38,616 nucleotides of DNA. Origin: Pseudomonadota bacterium. Lineage in GTDB: Bacteria; Pseudomonadota; Alphaproteobacteria; Sphingomonadales; Sphingomonadaceae. The notes beneath the pieces are model-generated. The model worked only from the letters and a program-made list of their open reading frames with translations, was not told the origin of the DNA and made no database searches. Every line of letters starts with the position of its first letter. Position 1 is the stretch's first letter. This document shows, one piece after another, positions 7,928 to 15,063 of the stretch. Made by a program: the position numbers and the translations under genes. Location: assembly GCA_021849075.1 (NCBI GenBank), contig JAJZTH010000030.1, positions 1-38,616 of the forward strand, written 5' to 3'.

Positions 7928-7956
7928 CGCCATATATGGCGTGGCTATATATGGCG
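7928..7956. promoter_or_regulatory. palindromic tandem site, candidate operator of the XRE regulator
   Basis: The 14-bp sequence CGCCATATATGGCG at 7928-7941 is a perfect palindrome. It is followed at 7943-7956 by an imperfect copy (GGCTATATATGGCG), with centres 15 bp apart. The pair lies between the divergent minus-strand gene set and the XRE-type regulator, where an autoregulatory operator would be expected. The TATA-rich centres could also serve as -10 elements. Confidence 0.45.
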
Positions 7957-7991
7957 TTGCCGTGATTGCAAGTATTTCGTTGAACGGCCAA

Positions 7992-8264
7992 GTGTACAGC
8001 ACGGCCCAAAAGAAACTCGCGGCGACCATTCGCAGCCTTAGAGAAGCCAAAGGCGTTTCTCAGGAGCGATTCGCGCAACTCGCAAACGTGGAACGCGCTC
8101 GTTACGGACGTATCGAGCGAGGGGAGCTCAACATCTCGCTCAACGTCCTATTTGCATTAGCGGCCGGCTTGGGTGTGAAGCCTTCCGAGATCCTCGGAGA
8201 GATCGAGCTCAAAGATTGTCAGCCTGGTTCGGTGGACCTTGAACCTGAAGCCTCGCAAACATAG
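7992..8264 (+). CDS. XRE-family helix-turn-helix regulator, small
   Basis: About 90 residues from GTG 7992. An HTH_3/Cro-C1 domain fills the centre: LAATIRSLREAKGVSQERFA, then NVERARYGRIERGELNISLN and ALAAGLGVKPSEILGEI. The recognition helix is expected in the RARYGRIERGE stretch. There is no extra ligand-binding domain. The frame is open further upstream to GTG 7914, but that would place the palindromic site inside the coding region, so a start at 7962 (GTG), 7980 (TTG) or 7992 (GTG) is more likely; none has a strong ribosome site, so the exact start is uncertain. It is divergent from the small minus-strand gene set and is the natural candidate to control that set and itself. Confidence 0.75.
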   Translation: MYSTAQKKLAATIRSLREAKGVSQERFAQLANVERARYGRIERGELNISLNVLFALAAGLGVKPSEILGEIELKDCQPGSVDLEPEASQT

Positions 8265-8284
8265 CTTGATTCTGCGGGCTGAGC

Positions 8285-8309
8285 GGGCCCGGCGCAGAGC
8301 GCCGGGTCC
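8285..8309 (+). terminator. hairpin after the XRE gene
   Basis: Two 11-bp arms, GGGCCCGGCGC and GCGCCGGGTCC, pair around the loop AGA with one G-T pair and no other mismatch. The hairpin begins 20 bases after the regulator's stop. There is no clear T-run after it, so it may be a rho-independent-like stop of weak type or an RNA-stabilising element. Confidence 0.4.
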
Positions 8310-8336
8310 AAGGTTCTCTCAGCTTCCGTTGCGCAT

Positions 8337-8386
8337 GGCAGGGTGATGCGCCGCGCTGAGTTGAAGGCTCAGCGCCTCACCCTGCC
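8337..8386. repeat. large two-part inverted repeat between the XRE gene and the thyA remnant
   Basis: The outer arms GGCAGGGTGA (8337-8346) and TCACCCTGCC (8377-8386) are perfect complements. The inner arms GCGCTGAG (8353-8360) and CTCAGCGC (8368-8375) are also perfect, around a 7-base loop. It may be a terminator, or a remnant of an element end near the rearrangement point; the sequence alone does not decide. Confidence 0.6.
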
Positions 8387-8449
8387 TTACTCGAAGTTGG
8401 CCTAGGGACTGTGCCAACGGAAGGTGAAGTGATTCGGAGGAGAAAGAGG

Positions 8450-8734
8450 GTGACCGGAAAAGCCTTCAACATTTTCGGCCTGTCGATGATCACCCGGATG
8501 CTCGCGCAGCAATGCGATCTGGAGCCGGGCGAGGTGGTCTGGCAGGGCGGCGACGTCCATCTGTATTTGAACCATGCGGAACTGGTGGAGGCGCAGATGA
8601 GTCGCGCGCCCGCCGGCGCGCCAAAGCTGCGGATCAATCGGCGGCCTTCGAGCATTTTCGATTACAGGATCGAGGATTTCGAGGTGGTCGATTATGCGCC
8701 GCAGGCCCATATTTCCGCGCCTGTCGCGGTCTGA
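8450..8734 (+). pseudogene. thyA: 3' remnant of thymidylate synthase (thyA)
   Basis: From about base 8466 the translation matches the last 90 or so residues of ThyA: FNIFGLSMITRMLAQQCDL, GGDVHLYLNHAELVEAQ, KLRINRRPSSIFDYRIEDFE and the C-terminal end HISAPVAV. The asparagine of FNI and the HLY motif that bind dUMP remain, but the first two thirds, including the catalytic cysteine and the RSCD region, are missing. Upstream DNA bears no resemblance to thyA, so this is a truncation, not a frameshift. A GTG at 8450 with GGAGGA eight bases upstream could give a 94-residue product, but it could not catalyse the reaction. The organism needs another ThyA or ThyX elsewhere. Confidence 0.88.
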
Positions 8735-8780
8735 TGCGACAGCAGTTGCACCAGTAGAAAGGAAATTGGGACAGCAAGGC

Positions 8781-8807
8781 TTGCCTTGTGGCGCGTTGAA
8801 ATATAAT
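8781..8807 (+). promoter_or_regulatory. candidate promoter of the bkd operon
   Basis: A perfect TATAAT lies at 8802-8807, with TTGCCT at 8781-8786 as a weak -35 at 15-bp spacing. It lies 45 bases before the bkdA1 start. Just downstream, at 8819-8831, is the small inverted repeat GCAAT-ATT-ATTGC, which could be a regulator site. Confidence 0.35.
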
Positions 8808-8851
8808 ATCTGCGGTAAGCAATATTATTGCAATGCATCATAGGAGGCAGG

Positions 8852-10147
8852 ATGAGCGATCCCGATGGAATCGCGGGCATGGAAGGACAGGCGGGGCGTA
8901 ATCTGCCGCCGCTGAAACTGCATGTGCCCGAGCCGCCGGCGCGGCCGGGCGAGAGCGCCGACTTCACCCATTTCGACATTCCCACCGCCGGCGCGCAGCC
9001 GCGCCCGGATGAGGCTGCGCAGCCCGCCGACATGCGCGACATGGCCTATGGCCTGGTGCGCGTTCTGGATGAGGATGGCCAGGCGGTCGGTCCGTGGAAC
9101 CCGCGGCTGCCGACCGACACATTGCTGGCGATGCTGCGATATATGGCGCTGACCCGCGCGTTCGACGGGCGCATGTTCCGGGCGCAGCGGCAGGGCAAGA
9201 CCAGCTTCTACATGAAGTCCACCGGTGAGGAGGCGGTGTCGATCGGCGCGGCGCTGGCCCTGTCGCGCGATGACATGTGCTTTCCCAGCTATCGCCAGCA
9301 GGGCATTTTGATCGCGCGCGACTGGCCCATCATCGACATGATGAACCAGATCTACTCCAACAAGGGCGACCGGCTGAAGGGCCGCCAGCTGCCCATCATG
9401 TATTCGGCGCGGGAGGCTGGATTCTTCTCCATCTCCGGCAATCTGACCACCCAATATCCCCAGGCGGTGGGATGGGCGATGGCGAGCGCGGCCAAGGGCG
9501 ACACCCGGATCGCGGCGACATGGTGCGGCGAAGGATCGACGGCGGAGGGCGATTTCCATTCGGCCTGCACCTTTGCCAGCGTCTATCGCGCGCCCGTCAT
9601 CATGAATGTCGTGAATAACCAATGGGCTATCAGCAGCTTTTCAGGTTTCGCCGGAGCGGAATCGACCACCTTTGCCGCCCGCGCGATCGGCTATGGCATT
9701 GCGGGCCTGCGGGTCGACGGCAATGATGTGCTGGCGGTCTATGCCGCGACGCGCTGGGCCGCGGATCGGGCGCGGGCCAATGGCGGGCCGACGCTGATCG
9801 AGCATTTCACCTATCGCGTCGAAGGGCATAGCACATCGGATGATCCGACCGCCTATCGCTCCGCCGAGGAAAGCAGCTTGTGGCCGCTGGGCGATCCGAT
9901 CGCGCGGCTGAAGGCGCATTGCATTGCGCTCGGCATCTGGGACGAGGAACGTCACGCCGCGATGGACAGGGAACTGGCTGAACTGGTCCGCGACGCTGCG
10001 CGCGAGGCGGAGAAGAACGGCATCCTTGGTCACGGCCTGCATCACCCGATGGAAAGCATGTTCGAGGATGTGTTCGAGGAGATGCCCCGGCATTTGAAGG
10101 AACAGCAGAGCCAAATGCTCGACGAATGGAAGGCGGCCGGGCTGTGA
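8852..10147 (+). CDS. bkdA1: 2-oxoisovalerate dehydrogenase E1 component, alpha subunit
   Basis: This 431-residue protein is the thiamine-diphosphate subunit of the branched-chain 2-oxoacid dehydrogenase complex, which oxidatively decarboxylates the keto acids of valine, leucine and isoleucine. The ThDP-binding region at about residues 226-257 reads GEGSTAEGDFHS ... NVVNNQWAIS, with the metal-binding aspartate replaced by the family-typical glutamate context. YRVEGHSTSDDPTAYR is the usual phosphorylation-loop motif of E1-alpha. The first 80 or so residues are proline-rich and match the N-terminal extension seen in bacterial BkdA1. The ATG at 8852 follows AGGAGG at 8842-8847. The partner beta subunit and E2 follow; no E3 gene is in the window, so lipoamide dehydrogenase must come from elsewhere. 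Confidence 0.95.
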   Translation: MSDPDGIAGMEGQAGRNLPPLKLHVPEPPARPGESADFTHFDIPTAGAQPRPDEAAQPADMRDMAYGLVRVLDEDGQAVGPWNPRLPTDTLLAMLRYMALTRAFDGRMFRAQRQGKTSFYMKSTGEEAVSIGAALALSRDDMCFPSYRQQGILIARDWPIIDMMNQIYSNKGDRLKGRQLPIMYSAREAGFFSISGNLTTQYPQAVGWAMASAAKGDTRIAATWCGEGSTAEGDFHSACTFASVYRAPVIMNVVNNQWAISSFSGFAGAESTTFAARAIGYGIAGLRVDGNDVLAVYAATRWAADRARANGGPTLIEHFTYRVEGHSTSDDPTAYRSAEESSLWPLGDPIARLKAHCIALGIWDEERHAAMDRELAELVRDAAREAEKNGILGHGLHHPMESMFEDVFEEMPRHLKEQQSQMLDEWKAAGL

Positions 10148-10166
10148 GCGTGAGCCGCATTCTTGC

Positions 10167-10251
10167 CGTCATCCCAGCGGAAGCTGGGATCTCATTTTTC
10201 TTCTGCGCGACCTCTCCAGAAAGAGAGATGCCAGCCTTCGCTGGCATGACG
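10167..10251. repeat. intergenic palindromic repeat, family A (copy 1)
   Basis: It opens CGTCATCCCAGCGGAAGCTG and closes with the near reverse complement ending GCTGGCATGACG. The same design recurs at 19690-19772. Its right edge abuts GGAGG (10251-10255), the ribosome site of the E1-beta gene, so the element fills the spacer between bkdA1 and bkdA2. Confidence 0.85.
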
Positions 10252-10261
10252 GAGGTTTTTC

Positions 10262-11308
10262 ATGGCTGACAGCATTGTTGAGGCTCAAACAGACACCAGC
10301 CAGATGAACATGATCCAGGCGATCAACAGCGCCATGGACGTGATGATGGCGCGCGATCCCGATGTGGTCGTGATGGGCGAGGATGTCGGCTTTTTCGGCG
10401 GCGTGTTCCGCGCCACCGCCGGGTTGCAACAGAAATATGGCAAGAACCGCGTATTCGACACGCCGATCACCGAATGCGGGATCATCGGCGTGGCGGTGGG
10501 CATGGGGGCCTATGGCCTGCGGCCGGTGCCGGAAATCCAGTTTGCCGACTATATCTATCCCGCGCTGGACCAGCTGGTCAGCGAAGCGGCGCGGCTGCGA
10601 TACCGTTCGGCGGGCGAGTTTATTGCGCCGATGACGGTGCGCTCGCCCTTTGGCGGCGGCATTTTCGGCGGCCAGACGCACAGCCAGTCGCCTGAAGGCA
10701 TCTTCACCCATTGTTCGGGGATCAAGACGGTGATCCCGTCCACTCCCTATGACGCCAAGGGGCTGTTGATCGCCGCAATCGAGGATAATGATCCCACGCT
10801 CTTCTTCGAACCCAAGCGCATCTATAATGGCCCGTTCGATGGCCATTATGACACGCCGGCCAAAAGCTGGGCGGGGCATGAAGATGCGCAGGTGCCGACC
10901 GGCTATTACCGCATCCCGCTGGGCATGGCGCGGATCGCGCGGGCGGGGGAGGCGCTGACCATCCTATGCTATGGCACGATGGTCCATGTGGTCGAAAATA
11001 CGGTCGCCGCCATGGGCATCGATGCCGAGATTGTCGACCTGCGCAGTCTGGTGCCGCTGGATATCGATGCGATCGAGGCGTCGGTGAAGAAAACCGGCCG
11101 CTGCCTGATCGTGCATGAGGCGACGCGGACGTCCGGCTTTGGCGCGGAATTGCTGGCGCAGGTGCAGGAGCGTTGCTTCTATCATCTCGAAGCGCCGATC
11201 GAGCGCGTCACCGGTTTCGACACGCCCTATCCGCACAGTCTGGAATGGGCCTATTTCCCCGGCCCGGTGCGTATCCGCGAGGCCATTACCAAGATCATGC
11301 GGGACTGA
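10262..11308 (+). CDS. bkdA2: 2-oxoisovalerate dehydrogenase E1 component, beta subunit
   Basis: A 348-residue transketolase-like subunit that pairs with E1-alpha to form the active site. It carries GEDVGFFGGVFRATAGL near residues 39-55, the conserved glutamate region FDTPITECGIIGVAVG and EIQFADYIYPALDQ, typical of the branched-chain and pyruvate E1-beta subunits. The C-terminal domain (from about residue 215) has the usual transketolase C fold with ILCYGTMVHVV and VDLRSLVPLD. The ATG at 10262 is six bases after GGAGG. A palindromic repeat separates it from bkdA1, and another of a different family separates it from the E2 gene; the three genes still share direction and function. Confidence 0.95.
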   Translation: MADSIVEAQTDTSQMNMIQAINSAMDVMMARDPDVVVMGEDVGFFGGVFRATAGLQQKYGKNRVFDTPITECGIIGVAVGMGAYGLRPVPEIQFADYIYPALDQLVSEAARLRYRSAGEFIAPMTVRSPFGGGIFGGQTHSQSPEGIFTHCSGIKTVIPSTPYDAKGLLIAAIEDNDPTLFFEPKRIYNGPFDGHYDTPAKSWAGHEDAQVPTGYYRIPLGMARIARAGEALTILCYGTMVHVVENTVAAMGIDAEIVDLRSLVPLDIDAIEASVKKTGRCLIVHEATRTSGFGAELLAQVQERCFYHLEAPIERVTGFDTPYPHSLEWAYFPGPVRIREAITKIMRD

Positions 11309-11324
11309 GCATCCCGCACCCCTT

Positions 11325-11403
11325 CCGTTCGTTTCGAGCGAAGTCGAGAAACGGAAGCGCCACAATATGACAAGCGTGTCTCGACTTCGCTCGACACGAA
11401 CGG
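11325..11403. repeat. intergenic palindromic repeat, family B (copy 1)
   Basis: It opens CCGTTCGTTTCGAGCGAAGT and closes TCGACTTCGCTCGACACGAA plus CGG, giving imperfect inverted arms. Related elements are at 24017-24106 and, in coding sequence, at 11740-11851. The E2 ribosome site GGAGAG starts at its right edge. Confidence 0.85.
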
Positions 11404-11411
11404 AGAGTAAG

Positions 11412-12740
11412 ATGGCCCTTTTCACGTTCAAGCTGCCCGATATCGGCGAAGGCATTGCACAGGCCGAAATCGTCGGCTGGCATGTCAGGGTCGGCGATCG
11501 GGTCGAGGAAGACCAGCCGATCGCCGACATGATGACCGACAAGGCGACGGTCGAAATGGAAAGCCCGGTCGCGGGGACCGTGGTGCGGCTGGCCGGCGAA
11601 CCGGGCGATCAGGTGTCGATCGGGTCGATGCTGGTGGAGATCGAGGTTGAGGGTGAAGGCGAAGGCGAAGCCACGGCGTCGGCCACCACGGCGCCTGCTG
11701 TGGTGGCGCCTTTGCCAAGTGAGGGAGTGGTGCCCACATCCGTTCGCGCTGAGCCTGTCGAGCCGCAGGCGACCGAAGGTCAACCGCCGTCTTTTTCTGC
11801 CGAGCCTGAGAAAGAGGAAGTGCAGGGCTTCGACAAGCTCAGCCCGAACGGTGGAAGGGATGAGCCATCTATTCGCGCCGAACCCATCCTCGCATCCCCC
11901 GCCGTCCGTGCGCGGGCGAAGGAACTGGGCGTCGATCTGGCGCAGGTGAAGCCGGCGGGCGATCATGTGCGCCATTCGGATCTCGACGCTTTCCTGCTCT
12001 ACGGGCAGGGGCAGGGCTATCGACCCGCCGGGCGCAGCGCCAGGCGCGCGGACGAGCAGGTCAAGGTCATCGGCATGCGCCGTCGCATTGCCGAGAATAT
12101 GGCCGCGTCCAAACGGCATATCCCCCATTTCACCTATGTCGAGGAAATCGACGTCACGGCGCTGGAGGCGCTGCGCGAGCAGCTCAACGCCGGGCGGGGG
12201 GCGCGGCCCAAGCTGACAATGCTGCCTTTGTTGATCGTGGCGATGTGCAAGGCGCTGCCCGATTTTCCGATGCTTAACGCCCGCTATGATGATGAGGCGG
12301 GCGTGGTGACGCGCCATGGATCGGTACATCTGGGGATGGCGACGCAAACCGACGCCGGGCTGATGGTGCCGGTGATCCGCGACGCGCAGGACCGCAATGT
12401 CTGGCAACTGGCCACAGAGATCCGCCGCCTGGCCGAAGCCGCGCGGACCGGCAAGGCGAAGTCGGAGGAACTGTCCGGCTCCACTTTGACGCTGACGTCG
12501 CTCGGGCCGCTGGGCGGCATTGCGACGACGCCGGTCATCAACCGGCCCGAAGTGGCGATCATCGGTCCCAATCGCGTAATCGAGCGGCCCGTCTTTCGCG
12601 GCAAGGAGATCGTCGCAGCCAAGCTGATGAACCTGTCGATCAGTTGCGACCATCGCGTGGTCGATGGCTGGGATGCGGCCAGTTTCGTGCAGGCGGTGAA
12701 GAAGCTGCTGGAGGCCCCGGCGTTTCTGTTCGTGGATTAA
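11412..12740 (+). CDS. bkdB: dihydrolipoamide acyltransferase, E2 of the branched-chain 2-oxoacid dehydrogenase
   Basis: A 442-residue acyltransferase core subunit. A lipoyl domain at residues 1-80 has the modified lysine K44 in MTDKATVEMESP. A long linker follows at about 80-157. The peripheral subunit-binding domain is at about 160-197 (ASPAVRARAKELGVDLAQVK), and the catalytic domain runs from about 215 to the end, with H414 and D418 in SCDHRVVDGWDAAS. The linker contains a family B palindromic repeat in frame (residues about 110-147, SVRAEPVEP ... GFDKLSPNG). The ATG at 11412 follows GGAGAG; the frame is open further upstream but that part only covers the E1-beta end and the repeat. The stop overlaps by four bases the end of a convergent gene. 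Confidence 0.95.
   Translation: MALFTFKLPDIGEGIAQAEIVGWHVRVGDRVEEDQPIADMMTDKATVEMESPVAGTVVRLAGEPGDQVSIGSMLVEIEVEGEGEGEATASATTAPAVVAPLPSEGVVPTSVRAEPVEPQATEGQPPSFSAEPEKEEVQGFDKLSPNGGRDEPSIRAEPILASPAVRARAKELGVDLAQVKPAGDHVRHSDLDAFLLYGQGQGYRPAGRSARRADEQVKVIGMRRRIAENMAASKRHIPHFTYVEEIDVTALEALREQLNAGRGARPKLTMLPLLIVAMCKALPDFPMLNARYDDEAGVVTRHGSVHLGMATQTDAGLMVPVIRDAQDRNVWQLATEIRRLAEAARTGKAKSEELSGSTLTLTSLGPLGGIATTPVINRPEVAIIGPNRVIERPVFRGKEIVAAKLMNLSISCDHRVVDGWDAASFVQAVKKLLEAPAFLFVD
11740..11851. repeat. family B palindromic repeat inside the bkdB coding region
   Basis: The left end is CCGTTCGCGCTGAGCCTGTC and the right end GGCTTCGACAAGCTCAGCCC followed by GAACGG, which are near reverse complements. The 112-bp element is read through in frame and encodes residues about 110-147 of E2, in the flexible linker. 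Confidence 0.8.
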
Positions 12741-13198
12741 CGAACGGTGCTGCGATAGCTGAGCCTGCCGGTCTGGCCGGGGGCTGCGACGTCAGGGAGC
12801 AGCCAGCGTATGTGCGTCACATCCTCGGTCACGGCGCGGCGGATGCCGCCCAGCGGCGTCGGCAGCCAGAGTTGATCGAACCGGCTCCAGTGATTGCCGC
12901 CGTCGATCGACACCTGCACCGCCGGATCGGTCAGATCGGGGCTGGCGCCGCGCAGCATGGCGCGGGTGATGGCGAAATCGCGCACCGGCCGGCCGCTGTC
13001 ATTGCGCCAGTGGAGGATCATGACGACCGTCTCGCCCGGCGCGGCGCGGTCCGCCATGGCCAACGTGCGGCGCGACCGGCCATTGAGGTCGACCGTCACC
13101 TTCTCCACGAACATTTGCGTATCGAGCCGCAGCGGCTGCTGCGCGCCTGCCGCCTGCGCCGCCATCAGGGCGGTCAGCGTTACAAGCACCCCTTTCAT
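12737..13198 (-). CDS. secreted hypothetical protein, 153 residues
   Basis: The first 19 residues, MKGVLVTLTALMAAQAAGAQ, form a signal peptide with a likely cleavage after AGA. The mature part reads as an all-beta domain with APGETVVMILHWRNDSGRPV, then SIDGGNHWSRFDQLWLP and VAAPGQTGRLSYRSTVR. The phrase 'PGE.V.....WRN.....V..F.I' resembles the DUF11/conserved-repeat style of exported beta-sandwich domains, but that link is weak. It is convergent with bkdB, overlapping by four bases (TTAA), so no terminator fits between them. The start at ATG 13198 is clear from the signal peptide. Function unknown; probably periplasmic. Confidence 0.75.
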   Translation of the reverse strand: MKGVLVTLTALMAAQAAGAQQPLRLDTQMFVEKVTVDLNGRSRRTLAMADRAAPGETVVMILHWRNDSGRPVRDFAITRAMLRGASPDLTDPAVQVSIDGGNHWSRFDQLWLPTPLGGIRRAVTEDVTHIRWLLPDVAAPGQTGRLSYRSTVR

Positions 13199-13366
13199 AC
13201 CATTCCCCGTTTCTGGCGTCCCCGTCGGCCTGCTTAACGGCAGAGCGCGAATATTTGGTTAAATTGCTGTTTTTCCTGTTCTGGCGGGCTAGGGCCGGCT
13301 TTGCAAATTGACGCTGGATCGCGGCGCGCGCACATCGGACGGGAAAGAACGGGGAATCGGCGCAGC

Positions 13367-14521
13367 GTGACAGCGAATGAACAGCAGGAGATCAACCGGC
13401 GGCGCGACCGGCTGCTGGCGTCGATTGCGCTGACGTCAGGCATCGGCCTGATGCTGGCGTTGCCCTTTGCCTTGCGGGCGGGGGCGGAATTCTTCCTGCC
13501 GCTGACGGCCGCGCTGGTTATTGCCATTGCGCTCGTGCCGTTGCTGGAATGGATGGAGCGGCGGGGCATCCCTTCGGGCCTGTCGGCGTTGATTGCGGTG
13601 GTCGGTTTCCTGCTGGTGGCCAATACCGCACTGGTGCTGATCATCGTGCCGGCGACCGACTGGTTCCGCATCCTGCCCCAGCGCCTGCCCAAGATTCAGG
13701 CCAATCTGGCGCCGCTCATTGATTTCTATTCCAACCTTCAGCGATTCGTCGACGAAACGGTGCAGATGCTGGCGACCGGGCCGGTGGCGGCGGCGCAGGC
13801 GTCCGCCGTGGAGGCGCCGCGATCGCTGCTCCAGTTTGCCGCGACGTCCGCGCCTTCGGCGATCATCCAGATGGTGTTTGCGCTGCTCATCATCTATTTC
13901 TTCCTGGCCGGCTGGACCAAATTGCGCCGCCGCACGATCAACAGCCGGGGCAGTTTCGACGGGGCCATGGCGGTGGCGCGGGTGATCCAGAATGTGGTCG
14001 ACGCGACGTCCGCCTATGTCATCACCATCGCCACCATCAACCTGTGCCTGGGGCTGGCGGTGGCGATCGCCCTGTCGGTGATCGGCATGCCATCGCCGCT
14101 GATGTGGGGCGGCATCGTCGCGCTGCTGAACTTCGTGCCCTATTTTGGGCCGATGCTGGCGGCGGTGCTGCTGGGGCTGGGCGGCCTGATGGTGTTTGAC
14201 GACGTCTATGTTGCGCTGTTGCCTGCCGGGTTGCAGGTCGCCTTCCATCTGGTGGAGGCCAATGTCGTGACGCCAATGCTGCTGGGGCGGCGGCTGACGA
14301 TGAACCCGCTGCTGATTCTCGTGTCGCTGACCTTCTGGGGATGGGTGTGGGGCACGCCCGGCGCGCTGCTGGCGGTGCCGCTGCTGATCATCATCCAGAC
14401 CGTCGTCAGCGCAGCGGGAACCCCGGATATCGCCGGTTTCCTGTTCGAGCAGGGCACGTTGACCGTGCCGCGCCGCAAAGAAAATGCGGAGAATGGAGAA
14501 ACTGATGTTACGGACGGTTGA
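13367..14521 (+). CDS. AI-2E family transporter (YdiK/TqsA type)
   Basis: A 384-residue inner-membrane protein with seven to eight hydrophobic segments. The family pattern is visible: an N-terminal pair of helices, a soluble segment at about residues 95-160 (RILPQRLPKIQANLAPLIDF), then the conserved core PSPLMWGGIVALLNFVPYFG and the closing PLLIIIQTV region with NPLLILVSLTFWGWVWGTPG. Members export small molecules or ions; the AI-2 link is historical and the substrate here cannot be inferred. GTG 13367 is taken as start because the preceding in-frame residues are basic and unlike the family. Two tRNA genes follow. Confidence 0.88.
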   Translation: MTANEQQEINRRRDRLLASIALTSGIGLMLALPFALRAGAEFFLPLTAALVIAIALVPLLEWMERRGIPSGLSALIAVVGFLLVANTALVLIIVPATDWFRILPQRLPKIQANLAPLIDFYSNLQRFVDETVQMLATGPVAAAQASAVEAPRSLLQFAATSAPSAIIQMVFALLIIYFFLAGWTKLRRRTINSRGSFDGAMAVARVIQNVVDATSAYVITIATINLCLGLAVAIALSVIGMPSPLMWGGIVALLNFVPYFGPMLAAVLLGLGGLMVFDDVYVALLPAGLQVAFHLVEANVVTPMLLGRRLTMNPLLILVSLTFWGWVWGTPGALLAVPLLIIIQTVVSAAGTPDIAGFLFEQGTLTVPRRKENAENGETDVTDG

Positions 14522-14563
14522 CAGCATCGCAGGACGCTCATAGACGGCGGCTCCACACCAAAC

Positions 14564-14640
14564 GCGGGTGTAGCTCAGTTGGTTAGAGTGCCGGCCTGTC
14601 ACGCCGGAGGTCGCGGGTTCGAGCCCCGTCACTCGCGCCA
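14564..14640 (+). tRNA. tRNA-Asp (anticodon GTC), copy 1
   Basis: A 77-base gene that begins GCGGGTGTAGCTCAGTTGG. Acceptor arms GCGGGTG and CACTCGC pair, the T arm has GGTTCGAGCC, the anticodon loop CTGTCAC gives GTC (aspartate), and CCA is encoded. A small hairpin (CACCTTCC/GGAAGGTG) follows directly. Confidence 0.97.
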
Positions 14641-14721
14641 CCTTCCTTGACCGGAAGGTGAATTTCCCCAGATATGCATCGTCTGGCGGCTTGATCGGCC
14701 GGAAGGATGCAAGCGCCTTAC

Positions 14722-14798
14722 GCGGGTGTAGCTCAGTTGGTTAGAGTGCCGGCCTGTCACGCCGGAGGTCGCGGGTTCGAGCCCCGTCACTCGCGCCA
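14722..14798 (+). tRNA. tRNA-Asp (anticodon GTC), copy 2
   Basis: Identical in all 77 bases to the copy at 14564-14640, with encoded CCA, 81 bases downstream in the same direction. A hairpin with arms CCACCGCT and AGCGGTGG overlaps its 3' end (14796-14819) and may help end transcription. Confidence 0.97.
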
Positions 14799-14826
14799 CC
14801 GCTCATGAAGAAGCGGTGGGAATAGA

Positions 14827-15063
14827 TTAGCGCCAGCGCCCGGTTTCCATCCAGGCGAGCAGCCGTTTGAGCGGCAATATCCAGATCCACACGATCCCCA
14901 GCGCGACATAGACGGGCACCTGCGCCCACACCGGCAGCATGCCGATCCATGGCGAAAGGCTGCCCACCAGAACCGCCCATGCGATGATCAGCCCGACGAT
15001 GGTCAGCATCCCCACGGGCTTGCGCCAGCTGGGCTGATGATAATGGCGCGGATCGATGCTCAT
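14827..15063 (-). CDS. DUF2842 family membrane protein, 78 residues
   Basis: The protein starts MSIDPRHYHQPSWRKPVGML and has two membrane spans, roughly at residues 18-38 (TIVGLIIAWAVLVGSL) and 47-66 (VPVYVALGIVWIWILPL), ending in RLLAWMETGRWR. The 'PSWRKPVG' entry and the 'LKRLLAWMETGRW' end are as I recall for DUF2842, a small alphaproteobacterial family of unknown function. Its ATG overlaps the stop of fau by four bases (15060-15063), so it is probably translated together with fau. Confidence 0.85.
   Translation of the reverse strand: MSIDPRHYHQPSWRKPVGMLTIVGLIIAWAVLVGSLSPWIGMLPVWAQVPVYVALGIVWIWILPLKRLLAWMETGRWR

Noticed and set aside
11295..12653. 452-residue minus-strand frame with STVRAELVEA
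   Set aside because: Antisense to bkdB; the VRAELVEA phrase is the palindromic repeat read from the other strand.
13436..14641. 401-residue minus-strand frame starting MARVTGLEPATSGVTGRHSN
   Set aside because: The N-terminus is the well-known false peptide produced by reading a tRNA gene on the wrong strand; the remainder is antisense to the AI-2E transporter gene.
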